Assembly (NCBI RefSeq): GCF_014243445.1
Contig: NZ_JACLQD010000002.1
Coordinates: 806,001-870,000, forward strand
Source of the DNA: Paragemmobacter straminiformis
GTDB lineage: Bacteria > Pseudomonadota > Alphaproteobacteria > Rhodobacterales > Rhodobacteraceae
DNA length: 64,000 nt
Direction: 5' to 3'
Part shown: positions 50,005 to 61,093 of the stretch, piece after piece
Layout of the letters: every line of letters starts with the position of its first letter
Numbering within the stretch: position 1 is the stretch's first letter
Translations under genes and position numbers: made by a program
Notes under the pieces: model-generated
The model's input: only the letters and a program-made list of their open reading frames with translations
Databases searched by the model: none
What the model was told of the DNA's origin: nothing

Positions 50005-50949
50005 ATGAAACACACGCTTTTGGGCGCGGTCTTTGCGGCTGCGGTCGCCCTGCCCGCCTTTGCCAATGACTACACGATCATGGCCCCCGCAGCCCCCGGC
50101 GGCGGCTGGGACAGCACCGCGCGCGCCATGCAAGAGGTGATGCAGGCCGAAGGGATCGCCGGATCGGTGCAGGTGCAGAACGTGCCGGGCGCGGGCGGGA
50201 CCGTGGGCCTTGCGCAATTCGCCTCGACCGCCGCGGGAGATCCGGCGCAGCTGATCGTCGGCGGCTATGTGATGGTGGGGGCGATCCTGACCAATGCCTC
50301 GCCCGTGTCGCTGGCCGATGTGACCCCGATTGCCCGCCTGACCGGCGAGGCGGTCGGGATCGCCGTTTCGGCGGACAGCCCGATCACGGACATCAACGGG
50401 CTGGTCGAGATGATGAAGGCCGATCCGGGTTCGGTCAGCTGGGCGGGCGGTTCGGCGGGCGGTGTGGACCACATCACCGTGGGGCTGCTGGCCAAGGCGG
50501 CGGGGGTCGACCCGACCAAAATCAACTATGTCGCCTTTTCGGGCGGCGGCGAGGCGCTGGCGGCGATCCTTGGCAATCAGGTGACGGTCGGCATCTCGGG
50601 TGTGGGCGAGTTCCTGCCGCAGGTCGAAGCGGGCACGATGCGGATGCTGGCGGTTTCCACCGCCGAGAAATGGCCGGGCACGGATGCGCCGACGCTGATG
50701 GAATCGGGCTATGACGTGAACGTGCAGAACTGGCGCATGGTCGCCGCCGCACCGGGCCTGAGCGACGAGCAGAAGGCCGCCGTTGCCGCCGATGTGGACA
50801 AGCTGGCCAATTCGGCGGGGTGGAAGGCGATGCTGGAAACCAAGGGCTGGGCGAACACCTATCTTGCGGGTGCCGAGTTCGACACCCAGCTGGCGAAAGA
50901 GATCGAAACCACGACCGCGATCCTGAAAGACATCGGTCTGGTGCAATGA
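50005..50949 (+). CDS. tctC: Tripartite tricarboxylate transporter substrate-binding protein TctC
   Basis: This 314-residue periplasmic protein has a signal peptide (MKHTLLGAVFAAAVALPAFA|ND). The TctC/Bug-type fold follows: YTIMAPAAPGGGWDSTARAMQEV, the VQNVPGAGGTVGLAQFA segment and SWAGGSAGGVDHITVGLLAKAAG. It has a GGGAGGAG ribosome-binding site. It feeds a carboxylate substrate to TctBA. The gene order C-B-A is usual, with B overlapping by ATGA. The ligand cannot be told from sequence. Confidence 0.93.
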   Translation: MKHTLLGAVFAAAVALPAFANDYTIMAPAAPGGGWDSTARAMQEVMQAEGIAGSVQVQNVPGAGGTVGLAQFASTAAGDPAQLIVGGYVMVGAILTNASPVSLADVTPIARLTGEAVGIAVSADSPITDINGLVEMMKADPGSVSWAGGSAGGVDHITVGLLAKAAGVDPTKINYVAFSGGGEALAAILGNQVTVGISGVGEFLPQVEAGTMRMLAVSTAEKWPGTDAPTLMESGYDVNVQNWRMVAAAPGLSDEQKAAVAADVDKLANSAGWKAMLETKGWANTYLAGAEFDTQLAKEIETTTAILKDIGLVQ

Positions 50950-51437
50950 TCCGCGTCCTGACCGCAACCAAGCGTCGCCCCGATGGGGCGGCGCTGACCA
51001 TCGCCGTCGCTCTGGCGCTGCTGGGGGGCCTGCTGGTCTGGCAGGCCGCCGTCATTCCCGACAAGGGCGGTTATGCCGGAATCGGGTCGGGTGCCCTGCC
51101 CCGTTTCATCGGGATCGGGCTGTTCGCCCTGTCTGCTGCCCATCTCTGGACGGCGGTGAAGACCGGGGCTGACCCTATCGCAAGGCCGCATATGGGGCCG
51201 GTCGTCTGGATCGTCGGCGGGCTTTTGCTGCAGATCCTGCTGCTGCGCAGCGCTGGCTTTTCCATCGCCTCGGGGCTTTTGTTCGCGCTGACGGCGGCGG
51301 GTTTCGGCCGCCGCAGGCTGCTGGTCACGGTTCCCGTGGGTGTCGGGCTGGCGCTTGCGATCTATGGCGTCTTTGACCAGCTTTTGAAGCTGAAACTGCC
51401 TGCGGGGTTGCTGGAAACCCTGATCTTCGGGGGCTAG
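50946..51437 (+). CDS. tctB: Tripartite tricarboxylate transporter small membrane subunit TctB
   Basis: This 163-residue protein with four hydrophobic helices (LTIAVALALLGGLLVWQ near residues 17-33; two central helices; a C-terminal helix before the LLKLKLPAGLLE tail) matches TctB in size and position between tctC and tctA. The ATG overlaps the tctC stop (ATGA). TctB is the small, poorly conserved subunit of this sodium- or proton-driven family, located in the inner membrane. Confidence 0.88.
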   Translation: MIRVLTATKRRPDGAALTIAVALALLGGLLVWQAAVIPDKGGYAGIGSGALPRFIGIGLFALSAAHLWTAVKTGADPIARPHMGPVVWIVGGLLLQILLLRSAGFSIASGLLFALTAAGFGRRRLLVTVPVGVGLALAIYGVFDQLLKLKLPAGLLETLIFGG

Positions 51438-51440
51438 GCC

Positions 51441-52958
51441 ATGTCGACATTCGATTTCCTGTTGCAGGGTTTGGCCGTCGCTTCGGACCCGATGATCCTG
51501 CTTTATGCGCTGATCGGGGTGACGCTGGGCACGGCCGTGGGCGTTCTGCCCGGCATCGGGCCTGCGCTGACGGTGGCGCTGCTGCTGCCGGTGACCTACG
51601 GGCTTGACCCTGCGGGGTCGCTGATCATGTTCGCGGGGATCTATTACGGGGGGATGTATGGCGGATCGACCACGTCGATCCTGCTGAACACGCCGGGAGA
51701 GAGTGCCTCGATCGTCACGGCGCTCGAGGGGAACAAGATGGCGCGGGCGGGACGGGGCGGGCCTGCGCTTGCGACGGCGGCGATCGGCTCTTTCGTGGCC
51801 GGCTTGATCGCCACGCTCGCCCTTGCCTTTCTTGCGCCCTATGTCGTGAAGCTGGCGCTGGTCTTCGGGCCGCGCGAGTATTTCGCGCTGATGATGCTGG
51901 CCTTCGTCACCGTCTCGGCTGCCTTTGGCGACAGCGCGATGAAGGGGCTGACCTCGCTTTTCATCGGGCTTGCGCTGGCCTTGGTGGGGATCGACCAGTT
52001 GACCGGACAGGCGCGGCTGTCGTTCGGCGTGCCGGAATTGCTGGACGGGGTCGAGGTGACCACATTGGCCGTGGCGCTGTTCGCCATCGGTGAGGCGCTT
52101 TTCGTCGCGTCGCAGGGCCAGAGGGCCGAGGACGGGATCATCGCGATCAAAGGGTCGGTCTGGATGACGCGGGCCGATTGGGCGCGGTCGTGGAAGCCGT
52201 GGTTGCGGGGCACCGTGATCGGCTTTCCCATCGGGGCGATGCCCGCAGGCGGGGCCGAGATCGGGACGCTGCTGTCCTATGCGGCCGAAAAGCGGTTGAC
52301 CAAGCACCCCGAGGAATTCGGGCATGGCGCCATCGAGGGGGTAGCCGGGCCGGAAGCCGCGAACAACGCCTCGGCCGCCGGAACGCTGGTGCCCTTGCTG
52401 ACGCTGGGCCTGCCGACCTCGGCCACGGCGGCGATCTTGCTGGCGGGGTTCCAGCAATTCGGGCTGCAACCGGGGCCGCTGCTCTTTGCCACCTCGCCGC
52501 AGCTTGTCTGGGGGCTGATCGCAAGCCTGCTGATCGCCAATGTCATGCTGCTGGTGCTGAACCTGCCGCTGATCCGGCTGTGGGTCAGCCTGCTGATGAT
52601 CCCGCGCCCGTGGCTTTATGCGGGCATCCTGCTTTTTGCCACGCTCGGGACCATCGGGATGAACCCTTCGCCGGTCGAATTGTCGATGCTGCTGGTGTTC
52701 GGCATCCTCGGCTTTCTGATGCGGCTTTACGGCTATCCCATCGCGCCTGCGGTGGTGGGGTTGATCCTCGGGCCGATGGCCGAGCAACAGTTGCGCCGCG
52801 CTCTGGCGATTTCGCAGGGGGATTGGAGCACGCTGGTTTCCACCCCCGTCGCGGCGGGCATCCTGCTGGCGGCGACGCTGGCGCTGGTGGTGCCGTGGAT
52901 CATGCGCCTGCGCGGCAAGGGCGCGGTTCTGGCGCAATTGGCCGCGGATGAGGATTGA
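51441..52958 (+). CDS. tctA: Tripartite tricarboxylate transporter large permease subunit TctA
   Basis: This 505-residue multi-helix permease has the TctA family segments [46 protein letters not shown] and [24 protein letters not shown]. It starts three bases after the tctB stop. It is the main translocating subunit for a carboxylate bound by TctC. A shared hairpin terminator separates it from the convergent nrdJ gene. Confidence 0.94.
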   Translation: MSTFDFLLQGLAVASDPMILLYALIGVTLGTAVGVLPGIGPALTVALLLPVTYGLDPAGSLIMFAGIYYGGMYGGSTTSILLNTPGESASIVTALEGNKMARAGRGGPALATAAIGSFVAGLIATLALAFLAPYVVKLALVFGPREYFALMMLAFVTVSAAFGDSAMKGLTSLFIGLALALVGIDQLTGQARLSFGVPELLDGVEVTTLAVALFAIGEALFVASQGQRAEDGIIAIKGSVWMTRADWARSWKPWLRGTVIGFPIGAMPAGGAEIGTLLSYAAEKRLTKHPEEFGHGAIEGVAGPEAANNASAAGTLVPLLTLGLPTSATAAILLAGFQQFGLQPGPLLFATSPQLVWGLIASLLIANVMLLVLNLPLIRLWVSLLMIPRPWLYAGILLFATLGTIGMNPSPVELSMLLVFGILGFLMRLYGYPIAPAVVGLILGPMAEQQLRRALAISQGDWSTLVSTPVAAGILLAATLALVVPWIMRLRGKGAVLAQLAADED

Positions 52959-52985
52959 GGTGCAAGCCTTTGATCGTGAAATGAA

Positions 52986-53009
52986 AACGGGGGGGTAGCG
53001 CCCCCCGTT
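52986..53009. terminator. Bidirectional terminator between tctA and nrdJ
   Basis: A stem of nine pairs (aacgggggg / ccccccgtt) with a six-base loop lies in the 74-base gap of two convergent genes. On the nrdJ strand it is followed by GTTTTCAT. Confidence 0.75.
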
Positions 53010-53032
53010 CCATTGTGCTTTGCGCTTGCGGA

Positions 53033-56000
53033 TCAGGAGCAGCCGCTCGTGCCGCCGCAGGTGTTGCACTTCATGCAGGTGCCGTTGCGGACCAGCGTGT
53101 AGTTGCCGCATTCGCCGCAAGGATCGCCCTCATACCCCTGCATCTTTGCCTTGGTGCGGGCGTCCATGCTGACCGTGCCGGTGGACAGCGCGGTCATCGA
53201 GGTTTCGACGAAGCTCGTCATGCTGACGGCATCCGACCCCGTGGGTTGCAGGCTCGAGGCCAGCCCGCCCTGGAACACCACCAGTTCTTGCGGAAGGCGC
53301 TTGCGCAGGTAGCCGGTCGAGGAGATCGACTTGAGCATCTCGATGGACTTCGAGGCCTGGTTCTCGCTGACTTCACCAAAGTTGCGCTTGCCCTCGTCAT
53401 CGCCGCGGCCAAGGTCGTCAAAGGCCGCGCCGGTGGGTTTGACATGCGCGAGGTCGGTGCGGTCAAGGTAGCTGATCGCCAGTTCGCGGAAGATGTAGTC
53501 AAGGATCGAGGTCGCGTTCTTGATGCTGTCGTTGCCCTGCACCATGCCCGCCGGTTCGAAGCGGGTGAAGGTGAAGGCTTCGACGAACTCTTCCAGCGGC
53601 ACGCCGTATTGCAGGCCGACCGAGACCGCGATGGCAAAGTTGTTCATCATCGCGCGGAAGCCGGCACCTTCCTTGTGCATGTCGATGAAGATCTCGCCCA
53701 AGCGGCCGTCGCCATATTCGCCGGTGCGCAGATAGACCTTGTGGCCCCCGACGATGGCTTTCTGGGTATAGCCCTTGCGGCGTTCCGGCAGCTTTTCGCG
53801 GTTGGTGCGGATCACATCGCGGTAGATGATCTTCTCGACGATCTTCTCGGCCAGAACGGCGGCCTTTTCCTGTGCCGAGCCGGTGGCGAGGATTTCTTCG
53901 GCCTCTTCATCATCTTCGACGAGCGCCGATGCCAGCGGCTGCGAGAGTTTCGAGCCGTCGCGGTAGAGGGCGTTGGCCTTGATGCCCAGCGAATGCGACA
54001 GCTCGTAAGCGGCCAGCGTTTCCTCGATCGTGGCCGAGTTCGGCATGTTGATCGTCTTGGAAATCGCGCCCGAGATGAAGGATTGCGCCGCCGCCATCAT
54101 GTGGATGTGGCTTTCGACGGACAGGTAACGCTTGCCCGTCTTGCCGCAGGGGTTGGCGCAATCGAAGACCGAGTAATGCTCCGGCTTCAGGAAGGGCGCG
54201 CCTTCGAGTGTCATGGTGCCGCAGACATGGTCGTTCGCCGCGTCGATCTGCGCCTTGGTGAAACCGAGGTGCTTCAGCAGGTCGAAGGTGGGGTCGGCCA
54301 GTTTCTCGGCCGGGATGCCGAGGGTGCCTTTGCAGAAATCCTCGCCCAGCGTCCACTGGTTGAAGACGAAGCGGATGTCAAAGGCCGACGGCAGGGCGCT
54401 TTCGATCTTTTCCAGCTCGCGCGGGCCGAAGCCGTGGCCGATCAGCGCGGTGTGGTTGATGCCGGGGCAGTTGCCGATGGAGCCGTGGCCCACGGCATAA
54501 GCCACGATCTCGGCCACCTGCGACGAGGAATAGCCCAAAGCCTCGAGACCCGCCGGAACCGACTGGTTGATGATCTTGAAATAGCCGCCACCCGCAAGCT
54601 TCTTGAACTTGACCAGCGCGAAATCGGGCTCGATGCCGGTGGTGTCGCAATCCATGACCAGACCGATGGTGCCGGTGGGGGCGATCACGGTCGTCTGGGC
54701 GTTGCGGTAGCCGTGCTTCTCGCCCAGGGCCAGCGCCTCGTCCCAAGCGGATTTCGAAAGGGCGACAAGGGTTTGGTCGGGGCAGTTCGCGTGGTCCAGC
54801 AAGACCGGCTTCACGTTGACGCTGTCGAAATCATCCCGCGCATAGGCCGCGTTGCGGTGGTTGCGGATGACGCGCAGCATGTGATGCGCGTTGCGCTTGT
54901 AGCCCGAGAAGGCGCCCAGCTCGCCCGCCATCTCGGCCGAGGTGGCGTAGGAGATGCCGGTCATGATCGCCGTCAGCGCACCGCAAAGGGCGCGGCCTTC
55001 CTTGCTGTCATAGCCAAGGCCCATGTTCATCAGAAGGCCGCCGATATTGGCATAGCCAAGACCGAGGGTGCGGAAGTCGTAGGAAAGCTGCGCGATTTCC
55101 TTCGAGGGGAACTGCGCCATCATCACCGAGATTTCCAGCGTCACGGTCCAGAGGCGCGTGGCGTGGATATAGGCTTCCGCGTCGAAGCGGTTGTCCTTGA
55201 AGAAGGTCAGCAGGTTCATCGACGCAAGGTTGCAGGCCGTGTCGTCGAGGAACATGTATTCCGAGCAGGGGTTCGACCCGCGGATCGCCCCGTCCTCGGG
55301 GCAGGTGTGCCATGCGTTGACAGTGTCGTGGAACTGGATGCCCGGATCGGCGCAGGCCCAAGCGGCGTGGCCGACCTGATCCCACAGCTCGCGCGCCTTG
55401 ACGGTCTTGGCAACCTTGCCGTCGGTGCGGCGGATCAGCGCCCAGTCGTCATCGGCCTGCACGGCCTTGAGGAAGGCATCGGTCACGCGGACCGAGTTGT
55501 TCGAGTTCTGGCCCGAAACGGTGATATAGGCCTCGGAGTCCCAGTCGACGTCATAGGTGGGGAATTCGATGCTGGTGAAGCCCTGCTTTGCGTATTGCAG
55601 GATGCGGTTGGTGTAGGTGTCGGGGATCATGGCCTTCTTAGCCGATTTGATCGCCGCCTTGAGCGCCCCGTTCTTGGCCGGATCGACCGAATCCTCGGCC
55701 GAGCCGTCCCACTGGCGGATCGCCGTGAAGATCTCGTTCAGCTTCAGCTCGTGCGCTTTGGACCCCGCGACGAGCGAGGCGACCTTCTGCTCTTCGATCA
55801 CCTTCCAGTTGATGAAGGCCTCGATATCGGGGTGGTCCATATCGGCGATGACCATCTTGGCCGCGCGGCGCGTGGTGCCGCCCGATTTGATGGCACCCGC
55901 AGCGCGGTCACCGATCTTGAGGAAACCCATCAGACCCGAGGATTTGCCGCCGCCCGACAGCTTTTCCCCCTCGCCGCGCAACGACGAGAAGTTGGTGCCG

Positions 56001-56692
56001 GTGCCCGAGCCGTATTTGAACAGGCGCGCTTCGCGCACCCAAAGGTCCATGATGCCGCCGTCGCCGACCAGATCGTCCTTGACCGACTGGATGAAGCAGG
56101 CATGCGGCTGGGGATGTTCGTAGGCCGAGGAGGATTTGGTCAGCTCGCCCGTCTTGTGGTCGACATAGTAGTGGCCCTGCGACGGGCCGTCGATGCCATA
56201 GGCCCAGTGCAGACCGGTGTTGAACCACTGGGGCGAGTTCGGCGCGGCCATCTGGCGGGCCAGCATGAAGCGCATCTCGTCGTAATAGGCGCGGGCGTCG
56301 GCGTCGGTGGTGAAATACCCACCCTTCACGCCCCAATAGGCCCAGGCGCCTGCCAGACGGTCAAAAACCTGCTTGGCCGAGGTTTCGCCCACGAAACGTT
56401 CAGCTTCGGGCAGCGATGCCAAGGCGGCTTCGTCGGGGACCGAGCGCCACAGGAATTCGGGCACGCCCTTTTCCTTGACGCGCTTCAGCCGCGCCGGAAC
56501 GCCTGCCTTGCGGAAGTATTTCTGTGCCAACACGTCGGCCGCGACCTGGCTCCATCCGTCGGGCACTTCGACTGCCTCGTTGCGGAAGACGATCTTGCCG
56601 TCGGGATTGCGGATTTCAGAGGTGGTGAGTGCGAAACCCATGGCGCCGTATGCGCCGGTGGCCTCGGTGGTAAACTTGCGTTCGATTTTCAT
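53033..56692 (-). CDS. nrdJ: Adenosylcobalamin-dependent (class II) ribonucleotide reductase
   Basis: This 1219-residue long-form NrdJ starts [20 protein letters not shown]; a longer in-frame extension upstream is not credible. The active-site loop NPCSEYMF is near residue 470, with Asn, Cys and Glu of the radical mechanism. Other Cys pairs and [15 protein letters not shown] lie in the barrel. The C-terminus has a Cys-rich cluster (CGECG...CMKCNTCGG) for zinc binding or reduction of the active site. It reduces ribonucleotides for DNA synthesis in presence or absence of oxygen. A NrdR-box-like palindrome lies in the upstream region. Confidence 0.95.
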   Translation of the reverse strand: MKIERKFTTEATGAYGAMGFALTTSEIRNPDGKIVFRNEAVEVPDGWSQVAADVLAQKYFRKAGVPARLKRVKEKGVPEFLWRSVPDEAALASLPEAERFVGETSAKQVFDRLAGAWAYWGVKGGYFTTDADARAYYDEMRFMLARQMAAPNSPQWFNTGLHWAYGIDGPSQGHYYVDHKTGELTKSSSAYEHPQPHACFIQSVKDDLVGDGGIMDLWVREARLFKYGSGTGTNFSSLRGEGEKLSGGGKSSGLMGFLKIGDRAAGAIKSGGTTRRAAKMVIADMDHPDIEAFINWKVIEEQKVASLVAGSKAHELKLNEIFTAIRQWDGSAEDSVDPAKNGALKAAIKSAKKAMIPDTYTNRILQYAKQGFTSIEFPTYDVDWDSEAYITVSGQNSNNSVRVTDAFLKAVQADDDWALIRRTDGKVAKTVKARELWDQVGHAAWACADPGIQFHDTVNAWHTCPEDGAIRGSNPCSEYMFLDDTACNLASMNLLTFFKDNRFDAEAYIHATRLWTVTLEISVMMAQFPSKEIAQLSYDFRTLGLGYANIGGLLMNMGLGYDSKEGRALCGALTAIMTGISYATSAEMAGELGAFSGYKRNAHHMLRVIRNHRNAAYARDDFDSVNVKPVLLDHANCPDQTLVALSKSAWDEALALGEKHGYRNAQTTVIAPTGTIGLVMDCDTTGIEPDFALVKFKKLAGGGYFKIINQSVPAGLEALGYSSSQVAEIVAYAVGHGSIGNCPGINHTALIGHGFGPRELEKIESALPSAFDIRFVFNQWTLGEDFCKGTLGIPAEKLADPTFDLLKHLGFTKAQIDAANDHVCGTMTLEGAPFLKPEHYSVFDCANPCGKTGKRYLSVESHIHMMAAAQSFISGAISKTINMPNSATIEETLAAYELSHSLGIKANALYRDGSKLSQPLASALVEDDEEAEEILATGSAQEKAAVLAEKIVEKIIYRDVIRTNREKLPERRKGYTQKAIVGGHKVYLRTGEYGDGRLGEIFIDMHKEGAGFRAMMNNFAIAVSVGLQYGVPLEEFVEAFTFTRFEPAGMVQGNDSIKNATSILDYIFRELAISYLDRTDLAHVKPTGAAFDDLGRGDDEGKRNFGEVSENQASKSIEMLKSISSTGYLRKRLPQELVVFQGGLASSLQPTGSDAVSMTSFVETSMTALSTGTVSMDARTKAKMQGYEGDPCGECGNYTLVRNGTCMKCNTCGGTSGCS

Positions 56693-56848
56693 CTGCCCCG
56701 TCTCCCGTTCATCTGCCGCGGGCTTCGCCCGTCGTGTTGCCGTTTCATGCGGACAAAGCCTCGCATCCCAGCCCCGAAGGGACAGGTTCCGGCGTCTGAC
56801 CAGACGCCGTTTCAGGAATGCCAAATTGATCTGCCCGTTTATCACCGA

Positions 56849-56885
56849 CCACTAAATGTTGTGGCCTTACTCGCTACCCCGTCAA
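56849..56885 (-). promoter_or_regulatory. nrdJ promoter with NrdR-box candidate
   Basis: The 16-base palindrome-like CCACTAAATGTTGTGG (56849-56864) agrees with the NrdR-box pattern acaCWAtATaTWGtgt at about 12 of 16 positions. It is 14-17 bases downstream of a TTGACG -35 (56885-56880, minus strand), so it would cover the -10. The rest of the 453-base gap (56693-57145) shows nothing I can identify. Confidence 0.5.
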
Positions 56886-57145
56886 GGTGTCGTAAGTGCC
56901 CCGAGATTTCAAACGGTTTATTTACCCTGAAGCGCGGATTTTGTGCTTGACGGAAAATCTGTCGCAGACTTGTCACGCAGCGGTTGTAGCGCCCCGCGCA
57001 TGGCCACTGTGGGCGAAGCTGTGGACAAGCCTGTGCGGCATCGGCGGGCATCGCGCGTTCGTTGCGCGAAAAGCGTTGCGTTTGGCGAGGTTTGCCGCGC
57101 GAGGCTGCAAAAACGGATGAAAGATGCGGCGGCGGTGGATGGAAT

Positions 57146-58060
57146 TTACGGGCGATTCCCTGCCGGTACGGGCTGCGGCGCGGGGCTGCGACGATTGATC
57201 AGCATGATTCCCGCAGCCACCAGCACCCCCGCCCCGAGAATCGCCGCCGTGATCTGCTCGTCGAACAGCAGCCAGCCCATGAACATGGCGAAGATCGGCG
57301 TCAGGAAGGAAAAGCTTGCCACCGTGGCCGAAGGGTAGACTGACAGAAGCCAAAGCCAGCAGATGAAGCCGCCTGCCACCACTATAGAGGATTGGAACAA
57401 GAGACCCACAATATGTAGTGGGTGCAGATCGCGGATCAGCGGACCGAAGGCGGGCGAGACCAGCAGCAGGACCGGCCCCGACACCAGCACCATCCAGAAC
57501 AGCTGCATCTCGGGACCAGCCTCGCGCAGGCGCGACTTGCGCGCGACGAAAGCGGTGGCTGCCCAGCCGAACGCGCCGCCGAGCGCGTAGAGATCGCCCG
57601 TCAGGCTGCCTGCCGTATCGGGGCTGCGCGACAGGATCGCCCAGGCCGTGCCGACGAAGGCACAGGCCAGCCCTGCCGCCTTGAACGGGGTGATCCGCTC
57701 GCCCGGCAATCCGAAATGCGCCAGAAGGGCCAGCCAGACCGGCATGGAATAGAAGATGATCGAGGCGCGGCTGACCGCCGTGAGGTCGAGCGCGATGAAG
57801 AGGAACAGGAACTCGGCCGCAAAGACCGTGCCGATCAGCAGCCCCGCGCGCAGGTCGGCACGGCGCAAGACCGGCGGACGCCCGCGGAACCAGAGCCAGA
57901 GCCAGACGAAGCCAAGCCCGAGCACCGAGCGCAGACCGGCGAAAAAGACCGGTTGCAGCCCCTGATTGATCAGCTTGACCATGATCTGGTTGGCCCCGAG
58001 GAGCAGTGTGACCCCGAGAAGGGCGGCAAAGCCGATGCCGTCGAGCCGATCCTTGCGCAT
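57146..58060 (-). CDS. EamA/DMT-family transporter
   Basis: This 304-residue permease has ten hydrophobic helices in two EamA repeats. It opens LDGIGFAALLGVTLLLGANQIMVKLINQGLQPVFFAGLRSVLG; the second repeat has GFICWLWLLSVYPSATVASFSFLTPIFAMFMGWLLFDEQITAAILGAGVLVAAGIMLINRR. This family exports amino acids and other small metabolites. No substrate can be named and no partner gene is adjacent. The ATG at 58060 is the first in a good N-terminus. Confidence 0.9.
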   Translation of the reverse strand: MRKDRLDGIGFAALLGVTLLLGANQIMVKLINQGLQPVFFAGLRSVLGLGFVWLWLWFRGRPPVLRRADLRAGLLIGTVFAAEFLFLFIALDLTAVSRASIIFYSMPVWLALLAHFGLPGERITPFKAAGLACAFVGTAWAILSRSPDTAGSLTGDLYALGGAFGWAATAFVARKSRLREAGPEMQLFWMVLVSGPVLLLVSPAFGPLIRDLHPLHIVGLLFQSSIVVAGGFICWLWLLSVYPSATVASFSFLTPIFAMFMGWLLFDEQITAAILGAGVLVAAGIMLINRRSPAPQPVPAGNRP

Positions 58061-58198
58061 GGTGCTTTTCCTTGTGCAGCGCGGCAGCCTTCGGGCGGGC
58101 GGGCGGGCCTGTCAAGCGCGGGCACGAGCCGGAAAGCTCTGGCCCTGCCCCGCTGGATGGCTTAAACGCCGGTAAAGACCGAGACGAAGGCGCGACCG

Positions 58199-58609
58199 AT
58201 GGCCGACATCATTGCCCGCTGCGAGGCCAAGGGCCTGCGGATGACAGACCAGCGCCGGGTCGTGGCGCGGGTGATCGGCGATGCCGAGGACCATCCCGAC
58301 GTGGAAGAACTTTACGCCCGTGCGGTCAAGGTCGACCCGCGCATCTCGATCGCGACGGTCTACCGCACGGTCAAGCTGTTCGAAGAGGCCGGATTGCTGG
58401 ACCGGCTTGAATTCGGTGACGGGCGCGCGCGCTACGAAGACGCCGAACGCGACCACCACGACCATCTTATCGACGTGAACTCGGGCGAGGTGATCGAATT
58501 CGTCGACCCCGACATCGAGGCCTTGCAGGAAAAGATCGCCGAGCGGCTGGGCTACAGGCTGGTCGGGCACCGGCTGGAGCTGTTGGGCATACCGGTCAAG
58601 AAAAGCTGA
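58199..58609 (+). CDS. Fur-family metal regulator (Fur/Mur type)
   Basis: This 136-residue Fur-superfamily protein has the winged helix LRMTDQRRVVARVIGDAEDHPDVEELY and ISIATVYRTVKLFEEAGLLDRLEF, and the metal-site motif ERDHHDHLIDVNSGEVIEF (His86, His87, His89). It lacks the CxxC pairs of Zur and many Fur proteins, which fits the alphaproteobacterial Fur/Mur that senses manganese or iron. It is followed after two bases by a DMT transporter gene, which may be cotranscribed. Confidence 0.87.
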   Translation: MADIIARCEAKGLRMTDQRRVVARVIGDAEDHPDVEELYARAVKVDPRISIATVYRTVKLFEEAGLLDRLEFGDGRARYEDAERDHHDHLIDVNSGEVIEFVDPDIEALQEKIAERLGYRLVGHRLELLGIPVKKS

Positions 58610-58611
58610 AC

Positions 58612-59511
58612 ATGGACCACCCACGCGACAATCTGCGCGGCATCCTTCTGATGGTCGCGGCGATGGCGGGGTTTGCCATCGAGGACATGTTCATCAAATG
58701 GGCTGCCGCCGGTTTGCCGACAGGCCAGATCCTGCTGCTGATCGGGCTTGCGGGTGCTGCGGTCTTTGCCGGTTTCGCACGGATGCAAGGGCAGCGGACC
58801 TTTGTGGCCGAGGCGTTCCATCCCGCCGTGCTGGGCCGGAACGCGGGCGAGATGATCGGCACCTACGGCTTTGTCACCGCCCTGACGCTCGCCCCGCTGT
58901 CGACGGTTTCCGCCGTGGCGCAGGCGATGCCGCTGGCCGTGACGATGGGGGCCGCGCTTTTCCTTGGCGAGACGGTGGGCTGGCGCCGCTGGACGGCGAT
59001 TGTCGTCGGGTTTCTGGGCGTGCTGCTGATCATCCGCCCCGGGCTGGACGGGTTCGACCCGAACGCGCTTTGGGCGGTGCTGGCGGTCTTTGGCCTTGGC
59101 GCGCGCGATCTGTTCACCCGCAAGATGCCCGCGGCGATCACCACGATGCAGCTTTCGGTCTGGGGGTTCCTTGCCGTGGCGCTGCTGGGGGCGGGGATGC
59201 TGGTCATCTCGGGCGGCAGCCAGATGCCGAGCGGCGGTCAGGCGGCCTATGTCGGCGGAGCGCTGGCCTTTGGCATTGCGGCCTATTGGGCGCTGACGGC
59301 GGCAAACCGGCTGGGGGAAATGTCGGTCATCACCCCCTTCCGCTATTCGCGGCTGGTTTTTGGCGTGGGGATCGGCGTTCTGGTCTTTGCCGAACGCCCC
59401 GACGGGCTGACGCTGCTGGGCGGGCTGATCATCATCGGCTCGGGTCTTTACACCTTTGCCCGCGAGCGCGCCCGCAAACGCGCACTTTCCATGCAGGGCG
59501 CGAGGCGTTAA
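58612..59511 (+). CDS. EamA/DMT-family transporter
   Basis: This 299-residue permease has ten hydrophobic helices in two repeats (MDHPRDNLRGILLMVAAMAGFAIEDMFIKW; PLSTVSAVAQAMPLAVTMGAALFLGETVGWRRW; SVITPFRYSRLVFGVGIGVLVFAERPDGLTLLGG). It starts two bases after the Fur/Mur stop, so it is probably in one transcript with it. The substrate is unknown. A metal-responsive role is only a guess from this linkage. The family usually moves metabolites. Confidence 0.88.
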   Translation: MDHPRDNLRGILLMVAAMAGFAIEDMFIKWAAAGLPTGQILLLIGLAGAAVFAGFARMQGQRTFVAEAFHPAVLGRNAGEMIGTYGFVTALTLAPLSTVSAVAQAMPLAVTMGAALFLGETVGWRRWTAIVVGFLGVLLIIRPGLDGFDPNALWAVLAVFGLGARDLFTRKMPAAITTMQLSVWGFLAVALLGAGMLVISGGSQMPSGGQAAYVGGALAFGIAAYWALTAANRLGEMSVITPFRYSRLVFGVGIGVLVFAERPDGLTLLGGLIIIGSGLYTFARERARKRALSMQGARR

Positions 59512-59548
59512 AGCACGCGCGAGAGCACCATTCGTCAGCCCGCCATAG

Positions 59549-60850
<1,302 letters not shown>

Positions 60851-60871
60851 TCGCAGGCAAAAACTGCAATG

Positions 60872-60896
60872 GCGGCCCCCGGGATTTCGGGGGCCG
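60872..60896 (+). terminator. Enolase terminator
   Basis: The stem cggcccccg / cgggggccg around a short loop lies about 22 bases past the eno stop and is followed by TCTTGCTTTG, a weak T-rich tail. Confidence 0.7.
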
Positions 60897-60958
60897 TCTT
60901 GCTTTGCGGCCCCCCGAAACGCCCCGTTCCCTGCCCTTCATCCTTGCCCTTCATCCTT

Positions 60959-61022
60959 GCCAAAATACTCTCGGGGGGAGGGTCGCGGAACGCGGCCCGT
61001 GGGGGGCAGACAGCCCCCCGCG
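60959..61022 (+). repeat. Rhodobacteraceae-type intergenic repeat, copy 3
   Basis: Starts gccaaaatactctcgggggg, then cgcggaacgcgg and a ggggggcagacagcccccc hairpin. The layout matches the two copies near 42.8 kb. It lies between eno and the rarD-like gene. Confidence 0.75.
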
Positions 61023-61093
61023 CGGGCAGGGCAAATTGTGCGGGTGACAAGTTGGGCGTGGTCGGGCCAATTCGGGCGGGGTAAGGCAGGGGC

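Noticed and set aside
53015-56950. Plus-strand frame of over 1300 codons opposite nrdJ
   Set aside because: nrdJ on the minus strand has all class II reductase motifs; the plus frame is compositional.
56693-57145. Possible cobalamin riboswitch before nrdJ
   Set aside because: I could not find the B12-box (AGYCAGRAGACC type) or the GCCACTG segment in the gap, so only the NrdR-box candidate is kept.
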